From assembly GCF_030159255.1 (NCBI RefSeq), contig NZ_BSCT01000053.1:1-40668 (forward strand): DNA of 40,668 nucleotides. The letters run 5' to 3'. Below the pieces are notes generated by a model. It searched no databases, was not told the DNA's origin, and was given only the letters and a program-made list of their open reading frames with translations. Positions 1-7,306 of this stretch are shown here, piece after piece. The position numbers were made by a program, and so were the translations under genes. Within the stretch, counting starts at the first letter, position 1. Every line of letters starts with the position of its first letter. This DNA is from Bradyrhizobium sp. SSBR45G. Its GTDB lineage: Bacteria; Pseudomonadota; Alphaproteobacteria; Rhizobiales; Xanthobacteraceae.

Positions 1-67
1 CTCCGCCGCGTGCGCGGCTCCGCGTCGCGCAGGAAACGGCGGAGACAACCCAGCAATGATCGAATAT

Positions 68-112
68 TGTCAGGAATCAGCCCGGTCCAAAATGTCAGGG
101 ATCAACCCGGTC
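68..112. repeat. Two tandem imperfect 20-bp repeats, possible insertion-sequence end
   Basis: TGTCAGGAATCAGCCCGGTC at 68-87 is repeated with two changes at 93-112, at a 25-bp period. Short tandem repeats beginning TGTCAGG resemble the multiply repeated ends of IS21-family elements, which would make this the relic or edge of an element lying left of the window. No transposase reading frame can be recognised in the first 67 bases, so the assignment is inference. Confidence 0.35.
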
Positions 113-251
113 GGACCGGGCGCTGATCGTTGTCAGTTCGCTCGCTGTATTCACGTCCGCTCAGCTGCTCGTTACATCACACATCGTCACTCCGCTGGTG
201 ACAGCATTGGCGCGCATCACGTGCAGCGTGCTCGTGGACCCCCACCCCCGA

Positions 252-274
252 CCCCTCCCCGCAAGGGGGAGGGG
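252..274. repeat. GC-rich palindrome (CCCCTCCCC / GGGGAGGGG)
   Basis: A near-perfect inverted repeat, CCCCTCCCC-GCAA-GGGGGAGGGG. It resembles the arms of the larger palindromic elements near 5.7 kb and 30.9 kb, so it is probably a solo copy of the same intergenic repeat family. Apart from this palindrome and the tandem repeat at 68-112, I see no gene or regulatory signal between 1 and 360. Confidence 0.5.
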
Positions 275-360
275 AGCGCCCCGCGATCGGGGTGAGAGAT
301 CGAGTCCAACTGTTTCGTGACTCAGCGCATCCGGACAAGCGCCCGCTTCGTACTCCGTCC

Positions 361-395
361 TGTCGCATCTGCGACATGCTGTCGGGAGAGCGACA
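361..395. promoter_or_regulatory. Two NifA upstream activator sites
   Basis: Two matches to the NifA consensus TGT-N10-ACA lie four bases apart: 361-376 (TGTCGCATCTGCGACA) and 380-395 (TGTCGGGAGAGCGACA). They sit 56-90 bp upstream of the -24/-12 element at 451-466, a normal distance for enhancer binding. This places the ferredoxin-suf operon in the NifA regulon by inference. Confidence 0.75.
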
Positions 396-450
396 GCTGG
401 CTGCCACGGCGAAGTTTAGAATCCTCCTTAGAAATCAACCAAGTGGGCTC

Positions 451-466
451 TGGCACGGCGCTTGAA
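451..466 (+). promoter_or_regulatory. Sigma54-type -24/-12 promoter of the fdx-sufBCDS operon
   Basis: TGGCAC-N5-TTGAA. The -24 half is a perfect consensus; the -12 half has GA where GC is expected. The double NifA site just upstream supports it. A transcript would start near 476, about 45 bases before the ferredoxin ATG. Confidence 0.6.
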
Positions 467-520
467 AGATAACGCGTGAAAGACGTCGTCCGATGTCGCA
501 GGGATCGCGGGGAGCTGCAC

Positions 521-715
521 ATGACCTATAAGATCATCGCCTCACAATGCACGGTCTGCGGGGCTTGCGAGTTCGAATGCCCGAACGCGGCCATTCGGCT
601 CAAGAACGACATGTACATCATCGATCCGAAGAAGTGCACGGAGTGCGAAGGCCACTTCGATGCGCCGCAATGCGCTGCCGTCTGTCCGGTGCCGGACACC
701 TGCGTGCCCGCCTGA
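521..715 (+). CDS. 2[4Fe-4S] ferredoxin, FdxN-like
   Basis: Small electron carrier of 64 residues. Cysteines 10, 13, 16 and 20 form the first CX2CX2CX3C motif; 39, 42, 51 and 55 form the second, with the eight-residue insertion typical of the NifB-linked FdxN type. It is closely similar to the ferredoxin at 24898-25122, sharing the start KIIASQC, the IDPKKCTEC segment and QCAAVCPV, so the two are paralogues. The ATG at 521 was chosen because a GGGGAG ribosome site precedes it; an earlier in-frame ATG at 476 lies at the predicted transcript start. It is the first gene of the suf operon, 39 bases before sufB, so it may supply electrons for Fe-S or nitrogenase assembly in nitrogen-fixing cells (inference). 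Confidence 0.9.
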   Translation: MTYKIIASQCTVCGACEFECPNAAIRLKNDMYIIDPKKCTECEGHFDAPQCAAVCPVPDTCVPA

Positions 716-754
716 CGCGGGCGCCTGGACTGACAATTGGAAGCGGAGTGAGAG

Positions 755-2275
755 ATGGCAGCGGTTCAGGAGACCATTGATCGCGTCAAGGACATTGACG
801 TCGATCAATATCGCTACGGGTTCGAGACCGTCATCGAATCCGAGAAGGCCCCGAAGGGGCTGTCCGAGGACACGATCCGCTTCATCTCGGCCAAGAAGAA
901 CGAGCCGGCCTGGATGCTGGAATGGCGGCTGGAGGCGTATCGCCGCTGGCTGACCATGACCGAGCCGACCTGGGCCCGCGTCGGCTATCCCAAGATCGAC
1001 TACCAGGATCTCTATTACTATTCCGCGCCGAAGCCGAAGAAGAAAGTTGCTTCGCTCGACGAGATCGATCCGGAGATTCTCAAGACCTATGAGAAGCTCG
1101 GCATTCCCTTGCGCGAGGTCGAGATCCTCGAAGGCGTCGAGCGTCCGGCAGCGGCCGCTGAAACCGATGCCGATGGCGAGGCGGTTGCGCCACGGACCAA
1201 AATCGCGGTCGACGCCGTGTTCGACTCGGTCTCGGTGGCGACGACCTTCAAGGAAGAACTGAAGAAGGCCGGCGTGATCTTCATGCCGATCTCCGAGGCG
1301 CTGCGCGAGCATCCTGATCTCGTGCAAAAATATCTCGGCACCGTGGTGCCGACGACCGACAACTACTTCGCGACGCTCAATTCGGCTGTGTTCTCCGACG
1401 GCTCGTTCGTCTACATCCCGCCGGGCGTGCGCTGCCCGATGGAGCTGTCGACCTATTTCCGCATCAACGAGCGCAACACCGGCCAGTTCGAGCGCACCTT
1501 GATCATCGCCGACAAGGGCGCGTACGTCTCGTATCTGGAGGGCTGCACGGCGCCGCAGCGCGACGAGAACCAGCTGCATGCCGCCGTGGTCGAGCTGGTC
1601 GCGCTGGATGATGCCGAGATCAAATATTCGACCGTGCAGAACTGGTACCCTGGCAATTCCGAGGGCGTCGGCGGCATCTACAATTTCGTCACCAAGCGCG
1701 GCGACTGCCGCGGCGCCAATTCCAAGATCTCCTGGACCCAGGTCGAGACGGGATCGGCGATCACCTGGAAATATCCGAGCTGCATCCTGCGCGGCGACAA
1801 TTCCAGCGGCGAGTTCTACTCGATTGCGATCTCCAACGGCTTCCAGCAGGTCGACTCCGGCACCAAGATGATCCATCTCGGCAAGAACACGTCGAGCCGG
1901 ATCATTTCCAAGGGTATCGCCGCCGGAAAGTCGCAGAACACCTATCGCGGCCTCGTCAGCGCCCATCGCAAGGCGTCGGGCGCGCGCAACTTCACCGCCT
2001 GCGATTCGCTCCTGATCGGCGACAAATGCGGCGCGCATACCGTCCCCTATATCGAGGCCAAGAACTCCTCGGCGGTGTTCGAGCACGAGGCCACGACCTC
2101 CAAGATCTCCGAGGACGTGCTGTTCTACTGCATCCAGCGCGGGCTCAGCCAAGAGGAAGCGGTCGGCCTCGTCGTCAACGGCTTCGTCAAGGACGTGCTG
2201 CAACAGCTGCCGATGGAGTTCGCGGTCGAGGCGCAGAAGCTGATCTCGATCTCGCTCGAAGGGTCTGTCGGTTAA
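755..2275 (+). CDS. sufB: SufB, Fe-S cluster assembly scaffold subunit
   Basis: SufB is the core scaffold of the cytosolic SufBC2D complex, on which Fe-S clusters are built from sulfur delivered by SufS/SufE. The 506-residue product has the usual length and the conserved C-terminal beta-helix core. This includes ARNFTACDSLLIGDKCGAHT, whose cysteine (in TACDS) matches the essential SufB cysteine, followed by the conserved EHEATTSKI region. A GGAGTGAGAG ribosome site precedes the ATG. It lies 39 bases after a ferredoxin gene and 39 before sufC. The NifA/sigma54-type promoter at 361-466 suggests this copy serves nitrogenase assembly. Whether the genome holds a second, housekeeping suf operon cannot be told from the window. 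Confidence 0.96.
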   Translation: MAAVQETIDRVKDIDVDQYRYGFETVIESEKAPKGLSEDTIRFISAKKNEPAWMLEWRLEAYRRWLTMTEPTWARVGYPKIDYQDLYYYSAPKPKKKVASLDEIDPEILKTYEKLGIPLREVEILEGVERPAAAAETDADGEAVAPRTKIAVDAVFDSVSVATTFKEELKKAGVIFMPISEALREHPDLVQKYLGTVVPTTDNYFATLNSAVFSDGSFVYIPPGVRCPMELSTYFRINERNTGQFERTLIIADKGAYVSYLEGCTAPQRDENQLHAAVVELVALDDAEIKYSTVQNWYPGNSEGVGGIYNFVTKRGDCRGANSKISWTQVETGSAITWKYPSCILRGDNSSGEFYSIAISNGFQQVDSGTKMIHLGKNTSSRIISKGIAAGKSQNTYRGLVSAHRKASGARNFTACDSLLIGDKCGAHTVPYIEAKNSSAVFEHEATTSKISEDVLFYCIQRGLSQEEAVGLVVNGFVKDVLQQLPMEFAVEAQKLISISLEGSVG

Positions 2276-2314
2276 GAACGTGTCGCCTGGCGACAAGATG
2301 AGAAGGAGTGTTCG

Positions 2315-3076
2315 ATGACGGCCTTGCTCGAAATCAAGGGGCTCCATGCCGAGATCGCTAGCGGTCGGAAGATCATTCAGGGCCTCGATCTGACCGTGAA
2401 CAAGGGCGAGATCCACGCCATCATGGGGCCGAACGGCGCCGGCAAGTCGACCCTCTCTTATGTGCTCGCCGGCAAGCCCGGCTACGAGGTCACGGCCGGC
2501 GAGGTCACTCTCAACGGCGAGGACCTCCTGGCGATGTCCGCCGACGAGCGCGCCGCCAAGGGCGTGTTCCTCGCGTTCCAGTATCCGCTGGAAATTCCGG
2601 GTGTCGCAACGCTCACCTTCCTGCGCGCTGCCTTCAACGCCCAGCGCAAGGCGCGCGGCGAGGCGGAACTGTCCTCGCCGGATCTGATCAAGCGGGTGCG
2701 CGAGATTGCCAAGACGCTGAACATCGACGCCGACATGCTGAAGCGGCCGCTCAATGTCGGCTTCTCCGGCGGCGAGAAGAAGCGCAACGAGACGCTGCAG
2801 ATGGCGCTGCTGCAGCCCTCGCTCTGCGTACTCGACGAAACCGATTCCGGCCTCGACATCGATGCGCTGAAGGTAGTTGCCAACGGCGTCAATGCGCTGC
2901 GCGCGGCCGAGCGCGGCATGATCGTGATCACGCATTATCAGCGGCTGCTCGACTACATCGTGCCGGACATCGTCCATGTGTTCGCCGCCGGCCGCATCGT
3001 CCGCACCGGGGGTGCAGATCTCGCGCGCGAGCTCGAGGCGACCGGTTACGCCCAGTACCAGAGCGAAGCGGCGTAA
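2315..3076 (+). CDS. sufC: SufC, Fe-S assembly ATPase
   Basis: ABC-type ATPase subunit of SufBC2D; ATP binding drives the conformational change that opens the SufB-SufD interface. All nucleotide-binding elements are visible in the 253 residues: Walker A GPNGAGKST at 38-46, the ABC signature SGGEKKR at 151-157 and Walker B CVLDETDSG at 171-179 (most SufC proteins read DESDSG). The ribosome site is AAGGAG just ahead of the ATG. It sits between sufB and sufD in the conserved order. Confidence 0.96.
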   Translation: MTALLEIKGLHAEIASGRKIIQGLDLTVNKGEIHAIMGPNGAGKSTLSYVLAGKPGYEVTAGEVTLNGEDLLAMSADERAAKGVFLAFQYPLEIPGVATLTFLRAAFNAQRKARGEAELSSPDLIKRVREIAKTLNIDADMLKRPLNVGFSGGEKKRNETLQMALLQPSLCVLDETDSGLDIDALKVVANGVNALRAAERGMIVITHYQRLLDYIVPDIVHVFAAGRIVRTGGADLARELEATGYAQYQSEAA

Positions 3077-3094
3077 GGGCCGGGGAGTACGATC

Positions 3095-4420
3095 ATGGGC
3101 GTCGCGATCCGCAAGACCAAGGCCGAGCTCGGACTGGCCGATCTGTATCAGGGCGCCCGCCGCTATCTGCCGGGCGGCGAGGAGATATCAGCGGTGCGCG
3201 CGGCGGCGTTCGAGCGCTTCACCGCGGTCGGCCTGCCGCATCGGCGTGTCGAAGCGTGGCGCTACACCGATCTGCGCACGCAGATGAAGGAAGCCAAGCG
3301 GCTCGCCTCGCTGCCGGACGATGCCGCCAAGACCAGGGCGCGCGAGGCCCATGATCTGTTCGCCGGCGCCGGCTTCCGCAAACTCGTCATCGTCGACGGC
3401 GCCTTCGTGCCCGAGCTGTCCGACCTCGCCAACCTTGAGTCTGGCCTCACCATCCAGCCGATGGCGGATGCGCTCGCCGCGGACAAGCCGCTGCTGTCGC
3501 AGCGCCTCGGTCCCGTCGTGCCGGATGACGATCCGGCGCTGGCGCTGAACACGGCGCTGGCCGCCAATGGCGTCGTCATCCTGGTTGCCCCCGGCACCGT
3601 GCTGAGCCGGCCGATCCATGTCGCCTTCGTCACGACCAACTGGGTCGCGACATCGATGTTCACGCGCTCGCAGGTCAATATCGGCACCGCCGCCAGCGCC
3701 ACCATCGTCGAGTCGCATCAGGGGCCCGACGGCAGCGAATACCAGGTCAACACCGCGATGCAGCTCGTCGTCGGCGACGAGGCGCGGATCGACCACATCA
3801 AGGTCGTCAGCGAGGGCAGCAGCGCGCTGCATATCTCGTCGCTGCTCGCCAATATCGGCGCGCGCGCGACCTTCAACCAGCTCGGCTTCGTCGCCGGCGG
3901 CAGCCTGGTGCGCAACCAGCTGTTCGTGCACATCGCGGGCGAGGGCACCATCGCCGACATCCGCGGCGGCTCGCTGCTGTCCGGCACGCAGCATGCCGAC
4001 ACGACGCTCGCGATCGAGCATGCGGCGGAGAACTGCCAGAGCCGCGAGACCTTCAAGGCGGTGGTCGGCGACACCGCCCGTGCAGTGTTCCAGGGCAAGA
4101 TCACGGTCAGCCCCGGCGCGCAGAAGACCGACGCCAAGATGATGTCGCGGGCGCTGCTGCTGTCCGACGAGGCCGAGGCCTATAGCAAGCCGGAGCTCGA
4201 GATCTTCGCCGACGACGTGCAGTGCGGTCACGGTACGACGACCGGTGCGATCGACGACGAGCTGCTGTTCTATTTGATGGCCCGCGGCATTCCGCCCAAG
4301 CAGGCCAAGGCGCTGCTGATCCAGGCCTTCGTCGGTGAGATCATCGAGGGCGCGGCCAATGAGAGCGTGCGCGACGCGCTGACCGGGGCGATGCTGGGCT
4401 GGCTCGGACAACGGGAGTAG
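3095..4420 (+). CDS. sufD: SufD, Fe-S cluster assembly protein
   Basis: Partner of SufB in the SufBC2D scaffold, needed for iron acquisition. The 441-residue product has the variable N-terminal helical part and the C-terminal beta-helix core with conserved segments near the end: the histidine in VQCGHGTTTG and the helix LLFYLMARGIP, both hallmarks of SufD. The start follows GGGGAG. The stop codon directly abuts the sufS ATG, indicating translational coupling. The sufBCDS order is typical of alphaproteobacteria. Confidence 0.94.
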   Translation: MGVAIRKTKAELGLADLYQGARRYLPGGEEISAVRAAAFERFTAVGLPHRRVEAWRYTDLRTQMKEAKRLASLPDDAAKTRAREAHDLFAGAGFRKLVIVDGAFVPELSDLANLESGLTIQPMADALAADKPLLSQRLGPVVPDDDPALALNTALAANGVVILVAPGTVLSRPIHVAFVTTNWVATSMFTRSQVNIGTAASATIVESHQGPDGSEYQVNTAMQLVVGDEARIDHIKVVSEGSSALHISSLLANIGARATFNQLGFVAGGSLVRNQLFVHIAGEGTIADIRGGSLLSGTQHADTTLAIEHAAENCQSRETFKAVVGDTARAVFQGKITVSPGAQKTDAKMMSRALLLSDEAEAYSKPELEIFADDVQCGHGTTTGAIDDELLFYLMARGIPPKQAKALLIQAFVGEIIEGAANESVRDALTGAMLGWLGQRE

Positions 4421-5665
4421 ATGATGCATGCAGCGGTGCAGGGAAGCGGCTACGATGTGAGCCGCATCCGGGCGGACTTTCCCATCCTCGGCATGCAGGT
4501 CCACGGCAAGCCGCTGGTCTATCTCGACAACGCCGCCTCGGCGCAGAAGCCGCAGGCGGTGCTGGACCGGATGAACCAGGTCTACACCTCCGAATACGCC
4601 AACGTTCATCGCGGGCTGCATTATCTCGCCAACGCCGCCACCGAGGCCTACGAGGGCGCCCGCGCCAAGGTCGCGACCTTCCTCAACGCCGAAAGCCCCG
4701 AGCAGATCATCTTCACCCGCGGTGCGACCGAGGCGGTCAATCTGGTTGCGCAGACGTTCGGGCGCGAGCGGATCGGGCCGGGCGACGAGATCGTGCTCTC
4801 GATCATGGAGCACCACGCCAACATCATCCCCTGGCACTTTCTCCGGGAGCGCCAGGGCGCGGTGATCAAATGGGCCCCGGTCGACGACGACGGCAACTTC
4901 CTGCTCGACGAATTCGAGAAGCTGCTCACGCCGCGCACCAAGATGGTGGCCATGACGCAGATGTCGAACGTGCTCGGCACGGTCGTCCCGGTCAAGGAGG
5001 TCATCCGCATCGCGCATGCCCGCGGCATTCCCGTGCTGATCGACGGCTCGCAGGCCGCGGTGCACATGGACGTCGACGTCCGTGATCTCGATGCGGACTT
5101 CTATTGCATCACCGGGCACAAGATCTACGGCCCGACCGGGATCGGCGCGCTCTACGGCAAGCGCGAGCTGCTGGCATCGATGCCGCCGTTCAACGGCGGC
5201 GGCGAGATGATCCGCGAGGTGTCGCGGGACTGGGTCACCTATGGCGACCCGCCGCATCGCTTCGAGGCCGGCACGCCGCCGATTGTCGAGGCGGCAGGCC
5301 TGGGCGCTGCAATCGACTACGTCGCCTCGATCGGCAAGCAGCGCATCGCGGCGCATGAGCATGATCTCGTCGCCTACGCCACCGAGCAGCTGCGCGAGAT
5401 CAATTCGCTGCGCATCATCGGCAACGCCGCCGACAAGGGCGCCATCGTCTCGTTCGAGATGCAGGGCGCGCACGCCCACGACTTCGCCACCGTCATCGAC
5501 CGCTCCGGCGTCGCCGTCCGCGCCGGCACCCATTGCGCCATGCCGCTGCTGGAGCGCTTCGGCGTGACGGCGACGTGCCGGGCGTCGTTCGCGATGTACA
5601 ACACGCGGGAAGAGGTCGACGTGCTCGTGCGCGCGCTGAAGAAGGCGCAGGAGTTTTTCGCGTAG
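4421..5665 (+). CDS. sufS: SufS, group II cysteine desulfurase
   Basis: PLP enzyme that removes sulfur from cysteine and passes the persulfide to SufE. In the 414 residues the Schiff-base lysine is K234 (ITGHKIYGP) and the active cysteine is C372 in GTHCAMP, the short-loop arrangement of group II (SufS/CsdA) enzymes; H131 lies in the conserved MEHHAN motif. ATGATG starts right at the sufD stop; either ATG is possible. It is the last gene of the operon. The matching sufE is convergent, about 300 bases downstream, separated by a palindromic repeat. A second desulfurase, NifS, is encoded at 20721-21935, so the island carries both sulfur donors. Confidence 0.95.
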   Translation: MMHAAVQGSGYDVSRIRADFPILGMQVHGKPLVYLDNAASAQKPQAVLDRMNQVYTSEYANVHRGLHYLANAATEAYEGARAKVATFLNAESPEQIIFTRGATEAVNLVAQTFGRERIGPGDEIVLSIMEHHANIIPWHFLRERQGAVIKWAPVDDDGNFLLDEFEKLLTPRTKMVAMTQMSNVLGTVVPVKEVIRIAHARGIPVLIDGSQAAVHMDVDVRDLDADFYCITGHKIYGPTGIGALYGKRELLASMPPFNGGGEMIREVSRDWVTYGDPPHRFEAGTPPIVEAAGLGAAIDYVASIGKQRIAAHEHDLVAYATEQLREINSLRIIGNAADKGAIVSFEMQGAHAHDFATVIDRSGVAVRAGTHCAMPLLERFGVTATCRASFAMYNTREEVDVLVRALKKAQEFFA

Positions 5666-5705
5666 CCTCGCTCGCGGTCAGCGCAAAGAAGCGGTGCCCA
5701 TTGCT

Positions 5706-5910
5706 GCGCCCTCTCCCCTTGCGGGAGAGGGCATCGCCGCTGCCGGCTCCAGGCTCGCTCGGGTGAGGGGTTGTCTCCGCGAGTCACGACCGTCTGAGTA
5801 TGCCGAGAGAACCCCTCACCCGGCGGCCCAGGGCGATGCTTCGCATCGCCGGGGCCGCCACCCTCTCCCGCCTTGCGAAGCTCCGCTTCGCTTGGGGGAG
5901 AGGGTGCACC
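5706..5910. repeat. Palindromic intergenic element between convergent sufS and sufE
   Basis: Nested inverted repeats fill most of the gap between the two converging genes. CCCTCTCCCC-TTG-CGGGAGAGGG opens it at about 5709. GGGTGAGGGGTT at 5760-5771 pairs with AACCCCTCACCC at 5811-5822. Further stems (GGCGATGCTTCGCATCGCC; AAGCTCCGCTTCGCTT) follow. The arms match those of the element at 30845-31005, so this is a multicopy Bradyrhizobium-type repeat, and its strong stems could also end transcription from both sides. Confidence 0.7.
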
Positions 5911-5962
5911 CGAGTTCGTCGCGATACGTGCGATCAATCAAACAGCAATCAAATAATCAAAC

Positions 5963-6421
5963 CTAAGCCGCAGCCATTGCCGCCTGCGCATCGGCCTTGA
6001 TGCGGCTGACCATCGAGCGGAAGCCGTTGGAGCGCTGCGGGGTCAGATGTTCGCGCAGGCCGAGCTTCTCGAACAGCGCGATCGGATCGGCCGCCAGGAT
6101 CTCGGGCGCTGTGCGGCCGGAGACCATCGCCAGCAGGATGGCGACCAGGCCGCGGACGATATGCGCGTCGCTGTCGCCGATGAAATCGAGCAGCGGGGCT
6201 GCGGCGCCGTGACGCACCGACGTGGCGACCCAGACCTGGCTGGTGCAGCCCTGCACCTTGTTGCCGTCGGTGCGGTCGGCATCCTGCAGCGGCGTCAGGC
6301 TACGTCCGAGCTCGATGACGTAGCGGTAGCGGTCGTCCCAGTCGTCGAGCAGGGAAAAATTCTCGACGATGTCCTCGATCTCAGGTGTTCCCGGCGTCGC
6401 GGTCTGGGTCATCTTCAACAT
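5963..6421 (-). CDS. sufE: SufE, sulfur acceptor for SufS
   Basis: SufE takes the persulfide from SufS and hands it to SufB, stimulating the desulfurase. The 152-residue product has the family core, with the acceptor cysteine C59 in KVQGCTSQVW and the C-terminal LTPQRSNGF segment. AGGAGAGG lies three bases before the ATG at 6421, favouring this start over an internal one at 6412. It lies 36 bases downstream of the orphan receiver gene at 6458-6859 on the same strand. It is therefore probably transcribed with it from the promoter region shared with nifH copy 1, again tying SUF to nif control. Confidence 0.93.
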   Translation of the reverse strand: MLKMTQTATPGTPEIEDIVENFSLLDDWDDRYRYVIELGRSLTPLQDADRTDGNKVQGCTSQVWVATSVRHGAAAPLLDFIGDSDAHIVRGLVAILLAMVSGRTAPEILAADPIALFEKLGLREHLTPQRSNGFRSMVSRIKADAQAAMAAA

Positions 6422-6457
6422 GATCCTCTCCTGGTCATCTGCTGATCTCCGTCGACG

Positions 6458-6859
6458 TCAGGGCGACGATGGCGCGAGACCCGAGTCCGCACCGCGCCGC
6501 GCCAGAACCGAATCGACCGCGTGCGTGACGCCGTCGAAGGTGATCGGCTTGGCGATGATCGCTTCGGCACCCTGTCGCAGGCCCGCCAGCGCGAGCGGGG
6601 ACTTGTTCGATCCCGCGACCACGATGATGCCGGCCTGATGCAGCTTGCGTGCAAGCATGCCGACGGTCTCGGCGCCGCCGTCCTCCAGGATGCTGCTCCC
6701 GACCAGCACCGCATCCGGCGTTGCCCGTGCGGCCTTGGTCAGCGCGTCCGCGGTCTGCGCGAACGTGAAGGTCTCGTGACGCTCGCTGAGGATATAGCCG
6801 AGCGCCGAGCGGATCACCTGATCGGCTTCGATGACAAAGATGCGCGCCTTGCTCGACAT
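6458..6859 (-). CDS. Orphan receiver-domain protein lacking the phospho-acceptor Asp
   Basis: A stand-alone CheY-like receiver domain of 133 residues without an output domain. The fold is recognisable from the acidic pair E11/D13 after the first strand, the PDAVLVG strand and the conserved lysine K104 (IIAKP). At the position of the phosphorylated Asp there is glycine (G54), so ordinary phosphotransfer is unlikely. AGGAG precedes the ATG at 6859; upstream ATGs of the same frame lie in the promoter region. It is transcribed divergently from nifH copy 1 and followed by sufE. A similar gene with the same Asp-to-Gly change sits divergently upstream of nifH copy 2 (34908-35339). The function is unknown; a phosphorylation-independent protein-protein regulator is a guess. 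Confidence 0.8.
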   Translation of the reverse strand: MSSKARIFVIEADQVIRSALGYILSERHETFTFAQTADALTKAARATPDAVLVGSSILEDGGAETVGMLARKLHQAGIIVVAGSNKSPLALAGLRQGAEAIIAKPITFDGVTHAVDSVLARRGADSGLAPSSP

Positions 6860-6892
6860 CAAAGTACTCCTGCTGCCCCGTTCGCAAACGGA

Positions 6893-6906
6893 TTGATCCA
6901 GATCAA
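6893..6906. promoter_or_regulatory. FixK/FNR-type box
   Basis: TTGATCCAGATCAA is a perfect palindromic match to the TTGAT-N4-ATCAA site of FixK2/FNR/AadR regulators. It ends at the -12 element of the minus-strand sigma54 promoter (6906-6921), about 34 bases upstream of the receiver gene ATG. It could link the receiver-sufE operon to low oxygen, as activator or roadblock. No equivalent box is seen at the second nifH control region. Confidence 0.65.
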
Positions 6907-6921
6907 GCAAACTCCGTACCG
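6906..6921 (-). promoter_or_regulatory. Sigma54-type promoter of the receiver-sufE operon
   Basis: On the minus strand, CGGTACGGAGTTTGCT fits GG-N10-GC with TTGCT at -12. The NifA sites at 6995-7010 and 7045-7060 lie 74 and 124 bp upstream, so they can serve this promoter and the divergent nifH promoter alike. The predicted start is about 35 bases before the ATG at 6859. Confidence 0.55.
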
Positions 6922-6994
6922 CCGCTCTTCGGCCGGCTTGCGCAGCATTGGCGAGTGTTCGTCGCTGTTGCGCTGCGTAGAGCCTGTGATGACG

Positions 6995-7060
6995 TGTGTC
7001 GTTTCGGACAGCACAGCCGGGGAGCGTCGGGTGAAAACCCCCGATGTCGGGTTTGCAACA
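6995..7060. promoter_or_regulatory. Two NifA upstream activator sites between receiver gene and nifH1
   Basis: TGTGTCGTTTCGGACA at 6995-7010 and TGTCGGGTTTGCAACA at 7045-7060 both fit TGT-N10-ACA. Both sequences recur exactly upstream of nifH copy 2 (35431-35446 and 35483-35498), although surrounding bases differ. They lie about 120 and 70 bp upstream of the nifH -24 element. The 447-base gap 6860-7306 is wholly a divergent control region plus a long nifH leader. Confidence 0.88.
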
Positions 7061-7129
7061 AGTACATCCTAGCGCCGAGCTTGGCCGCATCTCTTTCAAA
7101 ACATGGCCTTTTTAACGATTCCAAAGCTC

Positions 7130-7145
7130 TGGCACATCAGTTGCA
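7130..7145 (+). promoter_or_regulatory. Sigma54 promoter of nifH copy 1
   Basis: TGGCACATCAGTTGCA is a perfect -24/-12 match (TGGCAC-N5-TTGCA). Transcription would begin near 7157, leaving a leader of about 150 bases before the nifH ATG. Much of this leader is conserved upstream of nifH copy 2. Confidence 0.93.
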
Positions 7146-7306
7146 AAACTCTGGTCAGGCAAAGGTTGAGGGCTGAGTGCACGCCGACGCTTCGGACGAG
7201 CGATGCTCTCCTTCCCAATAACCCGTCTGCCGGTTCTGGAGAGAGGACGCAGTCTCGTCATGCAAGGCGCATGCGGGACATAGGCAATCGGTTGATGGAG
7301 AGCAGA

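Noticed and set aside
1..67. C-terminal end of a transposase gene at the left edge
   Set aside because: Short open stretches exist but none shows recognisable transposase sequence; only the tandem repeat is reported.
542..2977. 811-residue open frame on the minus strand opposite sufB-sufC
   Set aside because: It lies wholly antisense to clearly recognised genes; long antisense frames are expected from the GC-rich third positions, and the translation resembles no family.
3188..5533. 781-residue open frame on the minus strand opposite sufD-sufS
   Set aside because: Shadow of the coding strand; rich in Arg/Asp/Val/Gly without domains.
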